From: Kitasatospora sp. NBC_00315
GTDB lineage: Bacteria > Actinomycetota > Actinomycetes > Streptomycetales > Streptomycetaceae
Direction of reading: 5' to 3'
NCBI RefSeq assembly: GCF_041435095.1
Contig: NZ_CP108025.1
Coordinates: forward strand, 3,162,001-3,226,000
DNA length: 64,000 nt
Made by a program: the position numbers and the translations under genes. The notes under the pieces are model-generated. The model did no database searches. It was not told the DNA's origin and saw nothing but the letters and a program-made list of their open reading frames with translations. Of the stretch, positions 24,430 to 33,448 are shown in pieces. How positions within the stretch are numbered: the stretch's first letter is position 1; every line of letters starts with the position of its first letter.

Positions 24430-26057
24430 ACCACCACGTCAACGTGCTCGCCCTGACCGTGTTCCTGGTCTTCTTCGCGCTGGTCACGGTGATGGGCTTC
24501 CTCGCCTCGCGCTGGCGCCGGGCGGACGACGCCCAGCACCTGCACGAGTGGGGCCTGGGCGGCCGCAGCTTCGGCACCTGGGTCACCTGGTTCCTGCTCG
24601 GCGGGGACCTCTACACCGCGTACACCTTCGTCGCCGTACCGGCGGTGATCTACGGCGTGGGCGCGGCCGGCTTCTTCGCGGTGCCGTACACGATCATCGC
24701 GTACCCGCTGGTCTTCCTCTTCCTGCCGCGGCTCTGGTCGGTCGCCCGGGTGCACGGGTACGTCACCACCGCCGACTTCGTCCGCGGGCGCTACGGCTCC
24801 AAGGTCCTCTCGCTGGCGGTCGCGCTGACCGGGATCCTCGCCACCATGCCGTACATCGCGCTCCAGCTGGTCGGCATCCAGGCGGTGCTGGACGTGCTGG
24901 GCGTCGGCGGCGGCGAGAACTCCAACTGGTTCGTCAAGGACCTGCCGCTGTTCCTGGCCTTCGCGGTGCTGGCCGCGTACACCTACTCCTCCGGACTGCG
25001 GGCGCCGGCCCTGATCGCCTTCGTCAAGGACACCCTGGTCTACATCGTGATCATCGTCGCGGTGATCTACATCCCGATGCGGCTCGGCGGCTACGGCCAC
25101 ATCTTCGACGCCGCCGCCCAGAAGTTCGAGAAGCCCAATCCGGTCACCGGCAAGCCCACCGGCTTCCTGGTCACGCCGGAGAGCGCGCAGTGGACGTACG
25201 CCACACTGGCGCTCGGATCAGCGATGGCGCTGTTCATGTACCCGCACTCGGTGACCGGCGTGCTCGCCTCGAAGTCCCGCCGGACGGTACGGCGCAACAT
25301 GGCGATCATGCCCGCGTACTCGTTCATGCTGGGCCTGCTGGCACTGCTCGGCTTCATGGCCATCGCGGCCGGGGTCGGCAAGGGCGTCAAGGGCTACAAC
25401 GCGCAGCTGGCGGTGCCGCAGCTGTTCGCCGACATGTTCCCGGACTGGTTCACCGGGGTCGCCTTCGCGGCGATCGGGATCGGCGCGCTGGTGCCGGCCG
25501 CGATCATGTCGATCGCGGCCGCCAACCTGTTCACCCGCAACATCTACAAGGACTTCATCAAGCCGACCGCCACCGCGGCCGAGGAGACCAGGGTCGCCAA
25601 GATCGCTTCGCTGCTGGTGAAGGTCGGCGCACTGGCCTTCGTCCTGTTGATGGACAAGCAGTTCGCGATCAACCTGCAGCTGCTCGGCGGCCTGTGGATC
25701 CTGCAGACCTTCGTCTCGCTGGTCGGCGGCCTGTTCACCCGCTGGTTCCACCGCTGGGCCCTGCTCGCGGGCTGGGCGGTCGGCATGGTCTACGGCACCT
25801 GGACGGCCTACGGGATCAAGGCCGCCACCACGAAGCACTTCGGCGGCAGCGCGGCCGAGATCCCCGGCATCGGGGAGATCGGCTACATCGGCGTGACCGC
25901 CTTCGTGCTGAACCTGCTGGTCGCCGTGGTGCTGACGCTGGTGCTGCGGGCCTTCAAGGCCCCCGAGGGCGTCGACGAGACCAGCCCGTCCGACTACCGG
26001 GCGGAGGCCGGCGAGGAGCAGGTCGAGAACGCGCCGGTGCCGGTGGCGGCGCACTGA
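24426..26057 (+). CDS. Sodium:solute symporter (SSS family, MctP-like)
   Basis: Membrane transporter of 543 aa with about 13 hydrophobic segments. Family features are WGLGGRSFGTWVTWFLLGGDLYTAYTF near the N-terminus and AAIGIGALVPAAIMSIAAANLFTRNIYKDF in the second half. The combination with DUF3311 is that of the monocarboxylate permeases (lactate, pyruvate, acetate, sometimes alanine) such as rhizobial MctP, so a small carboxylate is the likely substrate, driven by a cation gradient. No regulator lies next to it. Confidence 0.9.
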   Translation: MNHHVNVLALTVFLVFFALVTVMGFLASRWRRADDAQHLHEWGLGGRSFGTWVTWFLLGGDLYTAYTFVAVPAVIYGVGAAGFFAVPYTIIAYPLVFLFLPRLWSVARVHGYVTTADFVRGRYGSKVLSLAVALTGILATMPYIALQLVGIQAVLDVLGVGGGENSNWFVKDLPLFLAFAVLAAYTYSSGLRAPALIAFVKDTLVYIVIIVAVIYIPMRLGGYGHIFDAAAQKFEKPNPVTGKPTGFLVTPESAQWTYATLALGSAMALFMYPHSVTGVLASKSRRTVRRNMAIMPAYSFMLGLLALLGFMAIAAGVGKGVKGYNAQLAVPQLFADMFPDWFTGVAFAAIGIGALVPAAIMSIAAANLFTRNIYKDFIKPTATAAEETRVAKIASLLVKVGALAFVLLMDKQFAINLQLLGGLWILQTFVSLVGGLFTRWFHRWALLAGWAVGMVYGTWTAYGIKAATTKHFGGSAAEIPGIGEIGYIGVTAFVLNLLVAVVLTLVLRAFKAPEGVDETSPSDYRAEAGEEQVENAPVPVAAH

Positions 26058-26188
26058 TACACCCTGCGCGCGCCCTGTGATCGCGCCGTCCCCTCCGTGA
26101 ACACTGGAGAGGGCGGCGCGATCATATGTATGAGCGGACCGTCCGGGGTACTCGACGACAACCTCGACCACAACGGGGAGCAGCGGCC

Positions 26189-27070
26189 ATGGCAGAGCTC
26201 GGCACCACCCTGAACGGACAGCAGCCCGGCGTGCAGCCCGACGTGCAGCCCGGCGGACGGCAACCCGCCGAGCAGCCCGCGGACCGGCAGCCGGGGGGGC
26301 AGCCCGCCGCCGTCTACCAGGTGAAGGGCCGGCGGCCGGTGAACGGCCGGCACCGGCCCGCGCCCGCCTCCCGTCAGCCGTCCGTGCTGATCGCCACCCG
26401 GCACGGCGAGTCCACCGCCAACGTGGAGTTCCAGCTGGCCGAGGCTGCCGGCGCGCTGAGCGTGCCGATCAGCTGCCGGGACGCCGACATCCCGCTCTCC
26501 ATGAACGGCCGCCGGCAGGCGCAGGCGCTCGGCCACTGGTGGGCCGGGCTGCCCGCGGCGGACCGTCCGCGCAGCGTCTGGTGCTCCCCCTACGTCAGGA
26601 CCGCCGAGACGGCCCGGATCGCGCTCGCCCAGGCGGCCGGCCTCGGGGCCGTCCCGATCTCGCTGGCCGTCCGCTACGACGAGCGGCTGCGCGACCGCGA
26701 GCTGGGCATCCTGGAGATGCTGCCTCGGGCCGCGATCGAGGCCCAGCACCCGCAGGAGGCCGACCGGCGGCGCAAGATGGGCGAGCTGTACTACCGGCCG
26801 CCGGGCGGCGAGTCCTGGTCGGACGTCGCCCTGCGGGTCCGCAGCTGCCTGCGCGACCTGCGGGAGGAGGAGGACGGGAATCCGGTCCTGCTGGTGGCGC
26901 ACGACTGCACCGTGCTCATGCTGCGCTACGCGCTGGACCGGCTCACCGAGCAGCAGCTGCTGGAGCTGGAACAGGTCCGCAACTGCTCGACCAGCGTGTG
27001 GCGGGCCGCGGACGGCCGGCTGCGCAGAGAGCGCTGGAACGCGATCGAGCACCTGTCCGCGGACGGCTGA
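26189..27070 (+). CDS. Histidine phosphatase (phosphoglycerate mutase-like)
   Basis: Branch-1 histidine phosphatase, 293 aa. The catalytic RHGE is at 71-74 (LIATRHGESTANVEF), the second Arg in SPYVRTAETA, the acid Glu in DERLRDRELGILE and the late His in LLVAHDCTVLML. The first 60 residues are Gln/Pro/Gly-rich, repetitive (QPxxQPxxQP) and probably disordered. ATG 26189 has GGGGAG upstream; ATG 26126 is an in-frame alternative. The substrate (sugar phosphate or other) cannot be told. Convergent with the GlxA-type regulator. Confidence 0.87.
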   Translation: MAELGTTLNGQQPGVQPDVQPGGRQPAEQPADRQPGGQPAAVYQVKGRRPVNGRHRPAPASRQPSVLIATRHGESTANVEFQLAEAAGALSVPISCRDADIPLSMNGRRQAQALGHWWAGLPAADRPRSVWCSPYVRTAETARIALAQAAGLGAVPISLAVRYDERLRDRELGILEMLPRAAIEAQHPQEADRRRKMGELYYRPPGGESWSDVALRVRSCLRDLREEEDGNPVLLVAHDCTVLMLRYALDRLTEQQLLELEQVRNCSTSVWRAADGRLRRERWNAIEHLSADG

Positions 27071-27107
27071 GCCGGCCGGCCCCGCCGCGGCCGCGGCTCC
27101 GGCGGGG

Positions 27108-28085
27108 TCAGACCCGCAGCTCCGGCGCCCCGGCCCAGGGGCCGCCGGCGAAGGTCCGGCGGTAGGCCAGCGGGCTCGTGCCCAGCCAGCGGCCGAAGTG
27201 GTGCCGCAAGGTCGCGCCGTTGCCGAAGCCGCAGCTGGCGGCGATCGCGTCGACGGGCTCGTCGGTGCCCTCCAGCAGGCGCTGGGCGAGCAGCAGGCGC
27301 TGGCCGGTGAGCCAGCGGTGCGGGGTGGTGCCGGTCTCCTGCTGGAAGCGCCGGGCGAAGGTCCTCGGGGACATGTGGGCCAGCGCGGCCAGCCGGTCGA
27401 CCGTCCACTCCTGGTCCAGCTGGTGGCGCATCCGGTCGAGCAGCCCGCCGAGCGGAGCGCCGTCGTCCTGGGGCAGCGGCCGGGCGACGAACTGCGCCTG
27501 GCCGCCCTCCCGGTGCGGGGCGACCACCATCCGGCGGGCGATGCCCCGGGCGACCTCGGCCCCCTGCAGCCGGCGGACCAGGTGCAGGCAGGCGTCGATG
27601 CCCGCCGCCGTACCGGCCGAGGTGATCACCGGGTCCTCGTCCACGTAGAGGACGTCGGGTTCGACGACGGTGTGCGGGAAGCGCCGGGCGAGCTCGTCGA
27701 CGTGCCGCCAGTGGGTGGTGGAGCGGCGGCCGTCGAGCAGCCCGGCCTCCCCGAGCAGGAAGGCGCCGCTGCAGATCGACAGCACCCGCGCGCCGCGCTC
27801 GGCCGCCTCCCGTACCGCCCGCACCAGGGGGGCCGGGTAGCGCTCGCGTACGCCGGTCGCGGTGACCACCACCAGGTCGGCGGTGGCGAGGCGCTCGGGG
27901 CCGTGCGGCACGTCCATGGTGAAGCCTGCGTGGGTGCCGTGCGGGCCCGTGCGCTCGCCGGCCACCGCGAAGTCGTACACCGGCAGGCCCTGCTCGCTGC
28001 GGTCGAGGCCGAAGACCTCGCAGGCCACGCCGAGTTCGAAGGGGTGGACCTCTTCCAGGACGACGGCGACGACGTTCGTGAGCAT
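27108..28085 (-). CDS. GlxA-family AraC-type transcription regulator with DJ-1/PfpI domain
   Basis: 325 aa. An N-terminal class I glutamine-amidotransferase-like (DJ-1/PfpI) domain carries Cys105 in SICSGAFLLGEAGLLDG, used for sensing rather than catalysis in this family, and a C-terminal AraC double HTH follows (WTVDRLAALAHMSPRTFARRF, PVDAIAASCGFGNGATLRHHF, LGTSPLAYRRTF). The start is ATG 28085 with a weak ribosome binding site; the frame is open further upstream. Target and signal are unknown. It is not obviously NrdS, the AraC-like protein found in the S. coelicolor nrd operon. Confidence 0.88.
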   Translation of the reverse strand: MLTNVVAVVLEEVHPFELGVACEVFGLDRSEQGLPVYDFAVAGERTGPHGTHAGFTMDVPHGPERLATADLVVVTATGVRERYPAPLVRAVREAAERGARVLSICSGAFLLGEAGLLDGRRSTTHWRHVDELARRFPHTVVEPDVLYVDEDPVITSAGTAAGIDACLHLVRRLQGAEVARGIARRMVVAPHREGGQAQFVARPLPQDDGAPLGGLLDRMRHQLDQEWTVDRLAALAHMSPRTFARRFQQETGTTPHRWLTGQRLLLAQRLLEGTDEPVDAIAASCGFGNGATLRHHFGRWLGTSPLAYRRTFAGGPWAGAPELRV

Positions 28086-28201
28086 GCCGTCCAGGATGCC
28101 GCGCCCGGCGGGCGCGCGCCAGAGGCCCGGTGGCAGTATTTCGACGGGATCGGGCATTCCTGCCACTCGTGGCGGCCGCGCGGCGCCGCGAGAGTGGAGC
28201 C

Positions 28202-28669
28202 ATGGACTCCTCGACGCTCGCAAGCGCACTCGCCCTGGTCGGTGCCGTCGGCGGCTTCGGCCTGCTCGGTCTGCTGGTCGGCCGCGACGTGGACCGCAAC
28301 AGCGGCCACGGGCGGGACAACTGGCACCGTCCGACCGGCTACCCCGCCGACCCCGACGCGCCCGACCGGCTGCACGGCGACCCCGGCCGCGCCGCCCCCG
28401 GCAGCGCCTGCGACCGGTCGGCCGGCACCCTCCCGGCCCCCTCCGCGCCGTCCTCGGGCACACTGGCCCGATGGACATCGTCATCCGCCACGCCCGCGAG
28501 GAGGACCTCCCGGGTGCGGGCGAGGTCTGCGTCGAGGCCTTCGTCGGGGACGGCCACACCGCGCCCGACAGCGGCTACGTCGGCCTTCTGCGCGACGCCG
28601 CCCGCCGGGCCCGGGAGGCCGAACTCCTCGTCGCGGTCGACGCAGACGGACAGGTCCTCGGCTGTGTGA
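28202..28669 (+). CDS. Uncertain ORF with one membrane segment, overlapping an acetyltransferase gene
   Basis: The reading frame from ATG 28202 (GGAG upstream) begins with 29 hydrophobic or small residues (LASALALVGAVGGFGLLGLLV at 6-26), then a polar Asp/Arg/Gly-rich tail. Third positions are almost all G or C up to about 28470 and then lose this bias where the acetyltransferase frame begins. This suggests a real short membrane protein whose stop has been lost or lies in the overlap. No family is recognised. It may equally be chance. Confidence 0.35.
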   Translation: MDSSTLASALALVGAVGGFGLLGLLVGRDVDRNSGHGRDNWHRPTGYPADPDAPDRLHGDPGRAAPGSACDRSAGTLPAPSAPSSGTLARWTSSSATPARRTSRVRARSASRPSSGTATPRPTAATSAFCATPPAGPGRPNSSSRSTQTDRSSAV

Positions 28670-28962
28670 CCCTCGCCGTCGGCGGCACCGACTGGGCCGA
28701 CATCGCCGCCGAGCACGAGAGCGAGATCCGGATGCTGGCCGCGGGCGGCGCCGCCCGCGGCCGCGGCGTCGGCGAGGCCCTGGTGCGCGCGGCGGTCGCC
28801 CGCAGCCGCGAACTCGGGCTCACCGGCATGGCGTTCTCCACCCGGCCCGGGATGCTCGCCGCACACCGCGTCTACCGGCGGGTGGGATTCACCCGGGCCC
28901 CCGGGCGCGACTGGTCACCGGCGCCGGGAATCGACCTGATGGTCTACTCGATGACCTTCTGA
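28471..28962 (+). CDS. GNAT-family N-acetyltransferase
   Basis: 163 aa. The acetyl-CoA motif is GGAARGRGVGEALVRAAVARS, followed by LGLTGMAFSTRPGMLAAHRVYRRVGFTRAP, the usual motif B. The N-terminus MDIVIRHAREEDLPGAGEVC is a typical GNAT start. ATG 28471 has no good ribosome binding site. Substrate unknown. Its 3' end faces the GT39-like gene 12 bases away. Confidence 0.86.
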   Translation: MDIVIRHAREEDLPGAGEVCVEAFVGDGHTAPDSGYVGLLRDAARRAREAELLVAVDADGQVLGCVTLAVGGTDWADIAAEHESEIRMLAAGGAARGRGVGEALVRAAVARSRELGLTGMAFSTRPGMLAAHRVYRRVGFTRAPGRDWSPAPGIDLMVYSMTF

Positions 28963-28974
28963 GGGAGCATCCGG

Positions 28975-30672
28975 CTACTGCTTGTCGTAGTCGGGCGCCA
29001 CGTAGATGGTGTACCGGCCCCGCTCGCCGCTCTTCACCACGGTGGCCACCCGGTAGCCGGCCTGCTTGAGGGTCGGCTGGATCGCCCGGTCGGTGTCGCC
29101 CGTCTGGGTGAAGTCCAGGACCACCACCTTCCACTCGTGCGCCTCGATACCGGCCTGGATGGCGGGCACCCCGGTCTGCTGCGTACCGGTGGCCGGGTCC
29201 CGGCGGTAGACACCCACCAGGTCCTTCCACTGCTGCCAGTTGGACGACTCGCGCAGGTAGTAGGCGGGGACGTTGTAGTTCTCGACCAGGTAGCGGTCGG
29301 TCCCCTTGCGCACGTACGGGTCCAGCGCGGCCACGAAGTCCTTCGAGTCCGTCCACTCGCCGAACATCGTCCGCCCCTGGCCCGACCCCGCGTACCCGAG
29401 CGGTACGACCACCAGGGCCACCGCCACGATCCCGACCGCGACGTGGGCCCTGCTCCTCAGCACCGTGACGATCCGGGCCAGCAGCAGGCCCGCCACGATG
29501 CAGGCGAACCAGGCCCCGAAGTCGACGTGCTTCTGCAGGGAGAGCCAGGTGTGGATGCGGATCTGGTTGGCCGGCGCGAGCACTCCGCCCACCAGCAGCA
29601 CCACCGCGAGCCAGAACTCGGACCAGCCCTCCGGACCGCGCCTGCGCGCGGCCACCAGCTGCACCACCACGCCGACGAGCGCGACCACCAGCAGGGCGCC
29701 GACCCACTTGGCTGCCTCCCCCGCCACGTACCCGTACGCGTCGTGGCCCGGGGCGCGCTTGAGGGTGGTGTGGTCGAAGCCGCTGATGTACCGCTCACCG
29801 GCGAACCCCGCCGCCGCGGCGAGGGCCAGCAGGAAGGTGAACATCAACAACAGGCCCCGCTTCCAGCGGAACCAGGCCCCGGGCGGGCCCCCGGGCCCGG
29901 CCAGGACCGCGATGCCGAGAACGACCGGCACCCAGAGCAGCGCGGCGTACTTGGTGCAGCCGGCCAGCGCCAGCAGCAGGCCGGAGAGGACCAGACTCGG
30001 GTACCCGCCGCCGGTGGTCAGCCGGACCGCGAGGTAGCCGGCCCAGGCCAGCACCGCCAGCCCCATCGAGTCGTAGGTGGCCAGTCCGCCGAGGAACTGG
30101 GTGGGCCCGAGCGCCGCGAAGCACGCCGCCGCGCAGAAGGCCGCGAGCGAGCCGTAGAGGCGCCGGGTGGCGAGGTGGACGGCCACCGTGGCGGACAGCA
30201 TGAAGAGCAGGCTCAGCAGCCGGGCACCGGTCAGGCCGCCCGCCATGTCGGCGAGGGCCACGATCACCGGATAGATCAGCGGGGATCCGGAGAAGAAGGT
30301 CTCGTAGGTCGCCACCGGCGTGCCGTGCACCAGGTTCGCGATCTCCTGGTAGCCCGCGTAGATGTAGGTGCCCTCGTCCACGAAGGCCGTGTTGCTGACG
30401 AGCAGGTGGTACGAGAGCACTCCCTGGACCAGCAGGACCGCGAACAGCGGGAGCAGGTCGGGTCGCAACGCGGGCCGGGGCGGCCGGGGCACCGGCTCCG
30501 CGGGCCGGCCCGGGCGCCGGCGGGAGCCGGCGCCCGAGGTCGCTCCGTCGGCGCCGCGGGGCGGCGCCCCCGCGGCGCCCGCCGGCCGGGCGTCCGCCGG
30601 GCCGGGGGCGAGCGGCGCCAGGATCGGCCGTCGGGTCGACTCGGGCCGGATCCAACGGCCGTCCGCACTCAT
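28975..30672 (-). CDS. GT39-like membrane glycosyltransferase (ArnT/PMT type)
   Basis: 565 aa with about ten hydrophobic segments and a C-terminal soluble domain from about 430. The acidic pair expected for lipid-linked-sugar-dependent transferases (GT39/GT83) is Asp99-Glu100 in NTAFVDEGTYIYAGYQEI, at the start of the first outer loop. The 75-residue N-terminal tail is Pro/Arg-rich. The C-terminal part contains WTDSKDFVAALDPYVRKGTDRYLVENYNVPAYYL. The family transfers a sugar from polyprenyl phosphate to a protein or glycan outside the membrane. ATG 30672 with GAGGA upstream. It closes the minus-strand arm of the glycan cluster and resembles the protein at 36114-37916. Confidence 0.83.
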   Translation of the reverse strand: MSADGRWIRPESTRRPILAPLAPGPADARPAGAAGAPPRGADGATSGAGSRRRPGRPAEPVPRPPRPALRPDLLPLFAVLLVQGVLSYHLLVSNTAFVDEGTYIYAGYQEIANLVHGTPVATYETFFSGSPLIYPVIVALADMAGGLTGARLLSLLFMLSATVAVHLATRRLYGSLAAFCAAACFAALGPTQFLGGLATYDSMGLAVLAWAGYLAVRLTTGGGYPSLVLSGLLLALAGCTKYAALLWVPVVLGIAVLAGPGGPPGAWFRWKRGLLLMFTFLLALAAAAGFAGERYISGFDHTTLKRAPGHDAYGYVAGEAAKWVGALLVVALVGVVVQLVAARRRGPEGWSEFWLAVVLLVGGVLAPANQIRIHTWLSLQKHVDFGAWFACIVAGLLLARIVTVLRSRAHVAVGIVAVALVVVPLGYAGSGQGRTMFGEWTDSKDFVAALDPYVRKGTDRYLVENYNVPAYYLRESSNWQQWKDLVGVYRRDPATGTQQTGVPAIQAGIEAHEWKVVVLDFTQTGDTDRAIQPTLKQAGYRVATVVKSGERGRYTIYVAPDYDKQ

Positions 30673-30828
30673 CAGGTGTTTCCTCACTCGGGGTCCCGTG
30701 CCCCTACGGCACGTGTCGGGGCTCGAACTGCTTGTCGGCGCCGGGGCGGGCCCGCGCCCCGGCGCCGTGGTCCGGCGCCCGGTCGCCGTGTCCCACCACC
30801 CGACGGGCCGTCGGCCCGTCGGGCGGGC

Positions 30829-31890
30829 TCAGCCGGTGAGCCAGGCGTTCGCGGGCGCGGTGGCCGGCGGGGAGCTCGCACCTGCGACGATCTTGACGAT
30901 GTCGGCCTCCGGCAGCACCTGGCCCCAGGTCTGGATGTCCAGGACCGCCCCGTGCCAGGGATCGGTCCACTGCGAGTTCGAGCTGAGCCGGCCCACCTGG
31001 AGTGCGTCGGTACCGCTCTCCTGGATGCCGGAGGCCGGGGCGGACGCCTGGGCCACACCGTTGACGTACAGCGTGATCTGCCGGGTCGCGTCGTCGTAGA
31101 CGCCGGTCAGCACCGCCCACTGATTGACCGTCGCGTCACCCTTGGAGTAGGCCACCGCGGAACCGCCGCCGGGGAGCTGGACCTTGAAGTACCAGAGGTT
31201 GCGGCTGTCCGAGGCGCTGCGCCCGAGCGCGAAGGAGTAGTACTGGCCGTCGCCCTGGCTGACCGCACTGCGGTTGCCCGCCGGGACGTCGACGAGCACC
31301 CGGGCGGAGACGGTGAAGCTCTTGCTGGTGTCGATGACCTGCTCGGCGGTCTGGGCGAAGGAGTTCTGTCCGCTGGGGAGCTTGAGGACCTGGCCCTGGA
31401 CCCCGGGCACCGCGCCCGGCTTGGCATCGGATCCCAGACCGAGGGCGATGCTCCCCTTGGTCGCCGGGAGCGAGCCGACGGTCGGCGGCCCCTGGATGCC
31501 GTGCGGAGTGCCGCTCGCCGTCGGGGCCGGGTCCTTGGAGCCGCTCGCGCTCGCGCTCGCGGCAGGGCTCCTGGTGCCGTCGGCCTGCGGGGTGTCCGAC
31601 TTCTTGCCCGTCACCAGCACGGCGCCGACGACGATGCCGCCGACGACCAGGACGGCGACGGCCGCCCCGCCGAGCCGGAACAGGCGCCGTCGCTTCCGCT
31701 GCTGCTGCTCGTGACTGGCCGCCAGCGCCGCCCAGTCCGGCTCGGAAGGGCCCTGCGGCTGGAAGCCGCCCGGCCCCCAGGGTGGCTGCGGCGCGCCGGG
31801 GCCGGCGCCGGCCGGGCCGGTCGGCGATTGCTGCGGGGGCCACCCTGGGGTTTGGCCCGGCTCACCAGCCGGTACCGGTCGATCGCTCAT
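30829..31890 (-). CDS. Membrane-anchored LamG-like (concanavalin-fold) protein
   Basis: 353 aa in three parts: a Pro/Gly/Gln-rich cytoplasmic tail (1-65), one membrane helix (about 73-94) after a basic stop RKRRRLFR, a Ser/Ala/Pro linker and a LamG/jellyroll domain (about 140-350: FTVSARVLVD, WAVLTGVYDDATRQITLYVNG, WHGAVLDIQTWGQVLPEADI). Such domains bind glycans or proteins at the cell surface. No catalytic residues are apparent. ATG 31890 has no ribosome binding site but TACCAT eight bases upstream (leaderless pattern). It lies between GT39-like and GH12 genes on the same strand, which suggests a role in retaining a surface polysaccharide. Confidence 0.8.
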   Translation of the reverse strand: MSDRPVPAGEPGQTPGWPPQQSPTGPAGAGPGAPQPPWGPGGFQPQGPSEPDWAALAASHEQQQRKRRRLFRLGGAAVAVLVVGGIVVGAVLVTGKKSDTPQADGTRSPAASASASGSKDPAPTASGTPHGIQGPPTVGSLPATKGSIALGLGSDAKPGAVPGVQGQVLKLPSGQNSFAQTAEQVIDTSKSFTVSARVLVDVPAGNRSAVSQGDGQYYSFALGRSASDSRNLWYFKVQLPGGGSAVAYSKGDATVNQWAVLTGVYDDATRQITLYVNGVAQASAPASGIQESGTDALQVGRLSSNSQWTDPWHGAVLDIQTWGQVLPEADIVKIVAGASSPPATAPANAWLTG

Positions 31891-31957
31891 GTGTCGGAAT
31901 GGTAAGGCATCACTCCCCCAAGCCCCGTGGGGTGTGACCAAGATGGAACGCTGCGCG

Positions 31958-33205
31958 CTACGAGAGGCCGTTGTACGGCAGCGTCCAGTGCTGCGAGTCC
32001 CCGCCGCGGCACGGTCTGAGAGCGACCGCCGCACCCACCGCCAGCACGCCGTCGGCGGTGTCCAGGCACAGGCCCGACTCCCGGTGCACCAGGGTCTGGC
32101 CGGCCCCGGACCACCACCGCTGTGCGGCGGCCCCCGTGCAGCGGGACAGCGCCGCCGAACCGCCGTCCCCGGTCGGTGCCAGGCATGCCGCGCCCGCGCG
32201 CAGCGAACCGTCGTTGCCCACCGTCCAGGCGGTCGCCCCGGCCGGGTCCCCGCAGGCGCCGACCGTCACCGGCGCGCCCGCCGCCCCGCCGCCGCCGTAC
32301 CGCAGGCAGACGCCGGGCGCACCGGCCGTCAGTTCGCCGACCGGCAGGCCGACCCGGTTGTGGAAGGCGAACGAGGAGCTCCGAAGGCCCACCCCGCCGC
32401 TCCAGATCTCGAAGCCCGCCTGCACCCGGCACAGGTAGGAGGCCGGCGGGACGTAGCCGCGTGTCAGGGCGTCCGCGGTGAAGAGCCGGAGGTTCAGACC
32501 GTGGGCGCTGTGGGTCGGCGTCGTCCGCACGTAGCTGATCACGCTGTGCGGGCCGGTGACGGGCGCCTGGTAGACGTCGAACGTCGAGTCCCCCACGGTC
32601 TGGGCGTCGGTGACCTTCTTGCCGGCCGGCTGGGTGCTGTCGGTGGAGTCCAGCCAGATCATCACCTCCGCGCTCTCGCCCGGGAGGCAGTTGTCGGGGC
32701 TGGGGCCGAACCAGAGGTCGTAGGAGAGGTTGTAGGAGCCGGCCACCTTGCCCGCCGAGGCGTCCCAGTCACTGGTCGCGTCGCCCAACGCGCTCACCGG
32801 GACGGGCAGCCCGCTCGCGCCGGGGGCGGTGGAGATGTTGGGGTAGGCGCCCGGTGCCAGCGGGGCCTTCGGGACGAACTCACGCACCGCCGACACCACG
32901 AAGCCGGTCGCTCCCGGGGTGTCCAGGCAGACCGTGCCGGCCGTGTTCCACGGGTTCGGCTCCAGAACCTTTGTCCCGTTGTCGACCAGCCGCTTGGGGA
33001 AGGGGGTCTCCGGGGACGAACAGAGGCTGGCGGCGGCCGTCGCCGTCGGCTCGGCGGACGCCGTCGGCGCCGGCGGCGCGGCAGCCGGCAGGGCCTGGCT
33101 GGTGCAGCCGACGAGCAGGGTTGCCACCGTGCCGTACGCGACGGCCGCCGCCCGCCCGCGCCAGGTCGACCGCGGCCAGGCTCCGCGTGTGGCCTTGCCC
33201 TTCAC
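31958..33205 (-). CDS. GH12 endoglucanase-like lipoprotein with ricin-type (CBM13) lectin domain
   Basis: 415 aa. The lipoprotein signal ends in LLVGC (Cys34). The GH12 domain (about 62-285) has SYDLWFGPSP, AEVMIWLDS with the nucleophile Glu180, and AGFEIWSGG with the acid/base Glu266, so both catalytic residues are present. A beta-trefoil lectin domain (about 295-415) follows, with CLRYGGG, CLAPTGD and GLCLDTADG...QHWTL. GH12 enzymes cleave beta-1,4-glucan, xyloglucan or mixed glucan. GTG 33205 is chosen with GAGGGAG upstream. Anchored outside the cell and divergent from the GT2 polymerase, it probably trims the polymer made there rather than plant biomass. Confidence 0.84.
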   Translation of the reverse strand: MKGKATRGAWPRSTWRGRAAAVAYGTVATLLVGCTSQALPAAAPPAPTASAEPTATAAASLCSSPETPFPKRLVDNGTKVLEPNPWNTAGTVCLDTPGATGFVVSAVREFVPKAPLAPGAYPNISTAPGASGLPVPVSALGDATSDWDASAGKVAGSYNLSYDLWFGPSPDNCLPGESAEVMIWLDSTDSTQPAGKKVTDAQTVGDSTFDVYQAPVTGPHSVISYVRTTPTHSAHGLNLRLFTADALTRGYVPPASYLCRVQAGFEIWSGGVGLRSSSFAFHNRVGLPVGELTAGAPGVCLRYGGGGAAGAPVTVGACGDPAGATAWTVGNDGSLRAGAACLAPTGDGGSAALSRCTGAAAQRWWSGAGQTLVHRESGLCLDTADGVLAVGAAVALRPCRGGDSQHWTLPYNGLS

Positions 33206-33448
33206 GTTTCGCTCCCTCTGCTGCTCATGGGCCATCACCCCGCTGGGCATGACGAGCGCCAAGCGTAGCTGCGAACTCCTGTTCACATCACGATCGGAAC
33301 TCAATCCCGGCTCCGGTGGGCCTGACAGCCATCCGCCCGGGTTTCGCCGGAGGGCTTCCCGTACGATCCTGACGGTCCGACCACGCCACCGCGGACCGCG
33401 TTTTCGGGGAGTTCGTCCAATTCGTACGTATCTGGGGAGGGAGCCCGC

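Noticed and set aside
27108..28085. GlxA-type regulator as NrdS
   Set aside because: It is 10 kb from nrdAB with unrelated genes between, and has a DJ-1/PfpI domain.
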